From contig DATFPQ010000038.1 in the NCBI GenBank assembly GCA_035264765.1, positions 1 to 7,300 of the forward strand: DNA of 7,300 nt, read 5' to 3'. This stretch comes from DATFPQ01 sp035264765. GTDB lineage: Bacteria > Actinomycetota > Actinomycetes > Actinomycetales > Angustibacteraceae. Position numbers and translations under genes: made by a program. Shown piece after piece: positions 6,245-7,300 of this stretch. The notes below the pieces were generated by a model. That model was not told the origin of the DNA. It ran no database searches and saw only the letters and a program-made list of their open reading frames with translations. Positions within the stretch are counted from its first letter, which is position 1; each line of letters begins with the position of its first letter.

Positions 6245-6309
6245 GCCGCGGCCGCCGGCGACGGCCACAACCGACCCGACCACCACGGAGTTCGACGTCT
6301 CCAGAGCCT

Positions 6310-6334
6310 GCATGACTTCCGTGGAAGTGAATGC
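6310..6334. repeat. Palindrome downstream of the CMD-like gene
   Basis: ACTTCC-GT-GGAAGT (6315-6328) is perfect, flanked by GCAT (6310-6313) and ATGC (6331-6334) that extend the dyad imperfectly. It lies 65 bases after the CMD stop, with no T-run. It could be a weak terminator or a protein- or recombinase-binding site. Confidence 0.35.
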
Positions 6335-6679
6335 GCGTGCATCCTCCAGAACGTCCGACCTTCGGCATGAGGGTGCGATCCCGACCGCGTGTGGGGCTTG
6401 CCAAAGATCACCGGGTGAGGACTTTCCGTCCTCCGTCAAGGCGCCGGCTTCGCCGGCGCGCGGCCGGCTGCGGGCGGGCGCTTCGCGCCCGTCCTCGCCA
6501 GCCGCCAACCGCTGACGCCAGGGGAGACGACGACGGACCGGCAGCCACCGTCAGGCAGCTGCGGGTCCGCATCCAGTCCGCACTCGGCTTCGGACGCCTG
6601 GTCGTCGCGGTGAGCCGACGCGAGGCATCCGCGCAGGTCAGCGGCTATGTTGGCCGCCCGACCGAGGGTCCTCCGTGCC
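6335..6679. other. Non-coding stretch with clustered GC-rich hairpins
   Basis: No reading frame here looks like a known protein. Three perfect hairpins follow one another. GAGGAC-TTTCC-GTCCTC spans 6417-6433. GCGCCGGC-TTC-GCCGGCGC spans 6441-6459. GGGCGC-TTC-GCGCCC (6476-6490) grows to about ten pairs with one wobble, plus an outer GGCTG/CAGCC (6466-6470/6499-6503). They stand between the last cargo gene and the tRNA remnant. They could be tandem terminators insulating the cargo, or structured element-end DNA. Nothing recognisable was seen in about 6504-6679. Confidence 0.45.
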
Positions 6680-6724
6680 CTCGTAATGCGTAGGTCAAGG
6701 GTTCGACTCCCTTAGGCGGCTCCA
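6680..6724 (+). tRNA. Partial tRNA-Thr(CGT): anticodon loop to CCA end
   Basis: From the anticodon loop CTCGTAA (6680-6686, anticodon CGT at 6682-6684) the sequence is a textbook tRNA-Thr 3' half. It has anticodon-stem strand TGCGT, variable loop AGGTC, T stem AAGGG/CCCTT around TTCGACT (6697-6713), acceptor strand AGGCGGC (6714-6720), discriminator T and encoded CCA (6722-6724). Upstream, the expected stem strand ACGCA and the D arm are absent. GCCGCCC at 6653-6659 could mimic the acceptor 5' strand (six of seven pairs), but the 15 bases from there to the would-be anticodon stem cannot form a D arm. It is therefore a remnant rather than a working gene. Confidence 0.8.
6680..6724 (+). other. 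Putative attachment site (attR-like) in tRNA-Thr
   Basis: Tyrosine integrases commonly recombine between the anticodon loop and the 3' end of a tRNA gene. The element rebuilds the intact tRNA at one end and leaves the displaced 3' half at the other. The sequence identity starting exactly at the anticodon loop, the lost 5' half and an integrase remnant nearby fit this. In this orientation the inserted DNA would lie to the left and the original downstream flank, with its hairpin, to the right. The partner site is outside the window. Confidence 0.55.
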
Positions 6725-6742
6725 CTGCATCACTGCAGGTTA

Positions 6743-6775
6743 GCGCCCCTTCCGCCCTCGTGGCGGGAGGGGCGT
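6743..6775 (+). terminator. Strong hairpin behind the tRNA-Thr 3' end
   Basis: A 14-bp stem (6743-6756 with 6762-6775) closes a five-base loop CTCGT; it contains two G-T wobbles and no mismatch. There is no T-run, as is usual in high-GC actinomycetes. Its place 18 bases after CCA is that of a tRNA transcript terminator, and it probably belonged to the original tRNA-Thr gene. Confidence 0.65.
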
Positions 6776-6883
6776 GACCGTCTCTGCGGTGCCGTTGGTC
6801 CGCACCTGGTCGGCAACGTGGCTGGAAGCGGCCTGGTCCAGCCGCTCGGCATCCGGGTCGAGGTCGTCGCCGAACGGCGCCAG

Positions 6884-6958
6884 CCGGCCGATCCGCAGCG
6901 CCGTCGCCTTCCCCCAGCGCAGCCCGGTGCAGGCGAGAACTCGGACGAGTAGGCCGTG
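6884..6958 (-). pseudogene. Tyrosine-recombinase (phage-type integrase) remnant
   Basis: On the minus strand the frame reads HGLLVRVLACTGLRWGKATA and continues LRIGRL, the box-I region of tyrosine recombinases (typically LAYTGLRWGEATALRVRD), containing the first catalytic Arg. A stop codon (TGA, 6961-6959) directly precedes it, removing the N-terminal SAM-like and arm-binding domains. Similarity fades after about 25 residues, although the frame stays open to TAA at 6742-6740. The later H-x-x-R and catalytic Tyr motifs are not seen in any frame nearby. It is thus a dead fragment. Its position about 160 bases from the tRNA-Thr 3' end is the usual place for an element integrase. The match is short but specific. 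Confidence 0.55.
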
Positions 6959-7005
6959 TCATCGGACGAGTTGAGGGTCAACATCACTCCCGCGCTGGGC
7001 CGACC

Positions 7006-7300
7006 TCACAAGGCGCGATCCGGGGCGCCGGCAACGGCGCGGATCTCTTCGATGATGTCTCGCCAGAGTTCTTCCGGCAGGTTGTGCCCCATTCCGGGGT
7101 AGGACACAAAGCGGGCGTGAGGGATCCAGGCGGCGGTATCCCTGCCTCCCCTGGTCCTGAGGAGCGGGTCGTCCTCTCCCGCGATGACCAGCGTCGGTGC
7201 GGTGATGGAGGACAACGGTGGGAACTTCTGCGCGCGACCCGCCGCCAACTGACGCTGGGTGGATGTGGGATCGCGCGGACTACGGTCATGACTGATGGTC
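7006..7300 (-). CDS. Alpha/beta-fold hydrolase, C-terminal part
   Basis: The last 97 or so residues of an alpha/beta hydrolase; the gene continues past the right edge, so nucleophile, oxyanion hole and start are not visible. After the cap region (DPTSTQRQLAAGRAQ) comes the strand ITAPTLVIAGEDDPLL, whose aspartate is the catalytic acid, then WIPHARFVSYPGMGHNLPEELW with the catalytic histidine in GMGH. The frame remains open to the window end, so the TTG at 7248 is not the start. Family members hydrolyse esters, lactones, epoxides or haloalkanes; the particular reaction cannot be told. It lies on the far side of the tRNA remnant, on the opposite strand from the cargo genes, so it is not part of their operon. 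Confidence 0.85.
   Translation of the reverse strand, partial: TISHDRSPRDPTSTQRQLAAGRAQKFPPLSSITAPTLVIAGEDDPLLRTRGGRDTAAWIPHARFVSYPGMGHNLPEELWRDIIEEIRAVAGAPDRAL

Noticed and set aside
6331..6693. 120-codon plus-strand frame through the hairpin cluster
   Set aside because: R/A/P-rich translation across perfect hairpins and into the tRNA remnant, no ribosome binding site and no domain.
6653..6724. Complete tRNA-Thr using GCCGCCC as acceptor 5' strand
   Set aside because: Six of seven acceptor pairs form, but there is no room or sequence for a D arm and the anticodon stem has two wobbles and a mismatch; a partial tRNA explains it better.
6645..6962. Minus-strand frame containing EPPKGVEPLTYALR
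   Set aside because: This peptide is the antisense translation of the tRNA-Thr 3' half, a known source of spurious gene calls; the rest has no family resemblance.
1..7300. CRISPR array or replication origin
   Set aside because: No regularly spaced repeats beyond one 24-bp tandem triplet, and no iteron or DnaA-box cluster was seen.

Overview
The window is GC-rich DNA with strong G/C third-position bias, frequent GTG starts and GGAG-type ribosome binding sites. With the protein types present (IS110 transposase, DUF664/DinB, TetR-MFS pair, SDRs, cupin), this suggests a high-GC actinomycete; genus cannot be told. The gene content and the mobile-DNA marks at both ends look like an accessory region rather than core chromosome.

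Layout. 2-943: 3' part of an IS110-family transposase gene entering from the left, followed or overlapped by a strongly foldable stretch (about 628-808). 976-1479 (minus): DUF664/DinB-like protein. 1480-1779: no gene seen. 1780-2394 (minus) and 2482-3750 (plus): a TetR regulator divergent from a 12-TM MFS transporter. The 87 bp between them carry two inverted repeats built from the half-site CCAACG/CGTTGG. 3867-6244 (plus): four enzyme genes, namely an atypical SDR, a canonical SDR four bases behind it, a small Mn-type cupin closely resembling Granulicella hydroxynitrile lyase, and a carboxymuconolactone-decarboxylase-like protein. 6245-6679: no convincing gene, but several perfect hairpins. 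6680-6724: the 3' half of a tRNA-Thr(CGT) gene including CCA, followed by a strong hairpin (6743-6775). 6884-6958 (minus): a short tyrosine-integrase remnant. 7006-7300 (minus): C-terminal end of an alpha/beta hydrolase.

How it may work. The TetR protein probably represses itself and the MFS gene through the shared operators. The four downstream genes run the same way and may be read from the same or nearby promoters. Together they look like a small-molecule module: an exporter plus two NAD(P)-type oxidoreductases, a cupin and a CMD-fold enzyme acting on carbonyl, cyanohydrin or lactone-like compounds. The substrate is not readable from sequence.

Mobile context. A tRNA 3' end without a proper 5' half is what site-specific integration into a tRNA gene leaves at the far end of the inserted element. 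In that reading the cargo left of 6680 lies inside (or is the remains of) an element integrated at tRNA-Thr. The integrase remnant just to the right suggests a second, decayed element at the same site.
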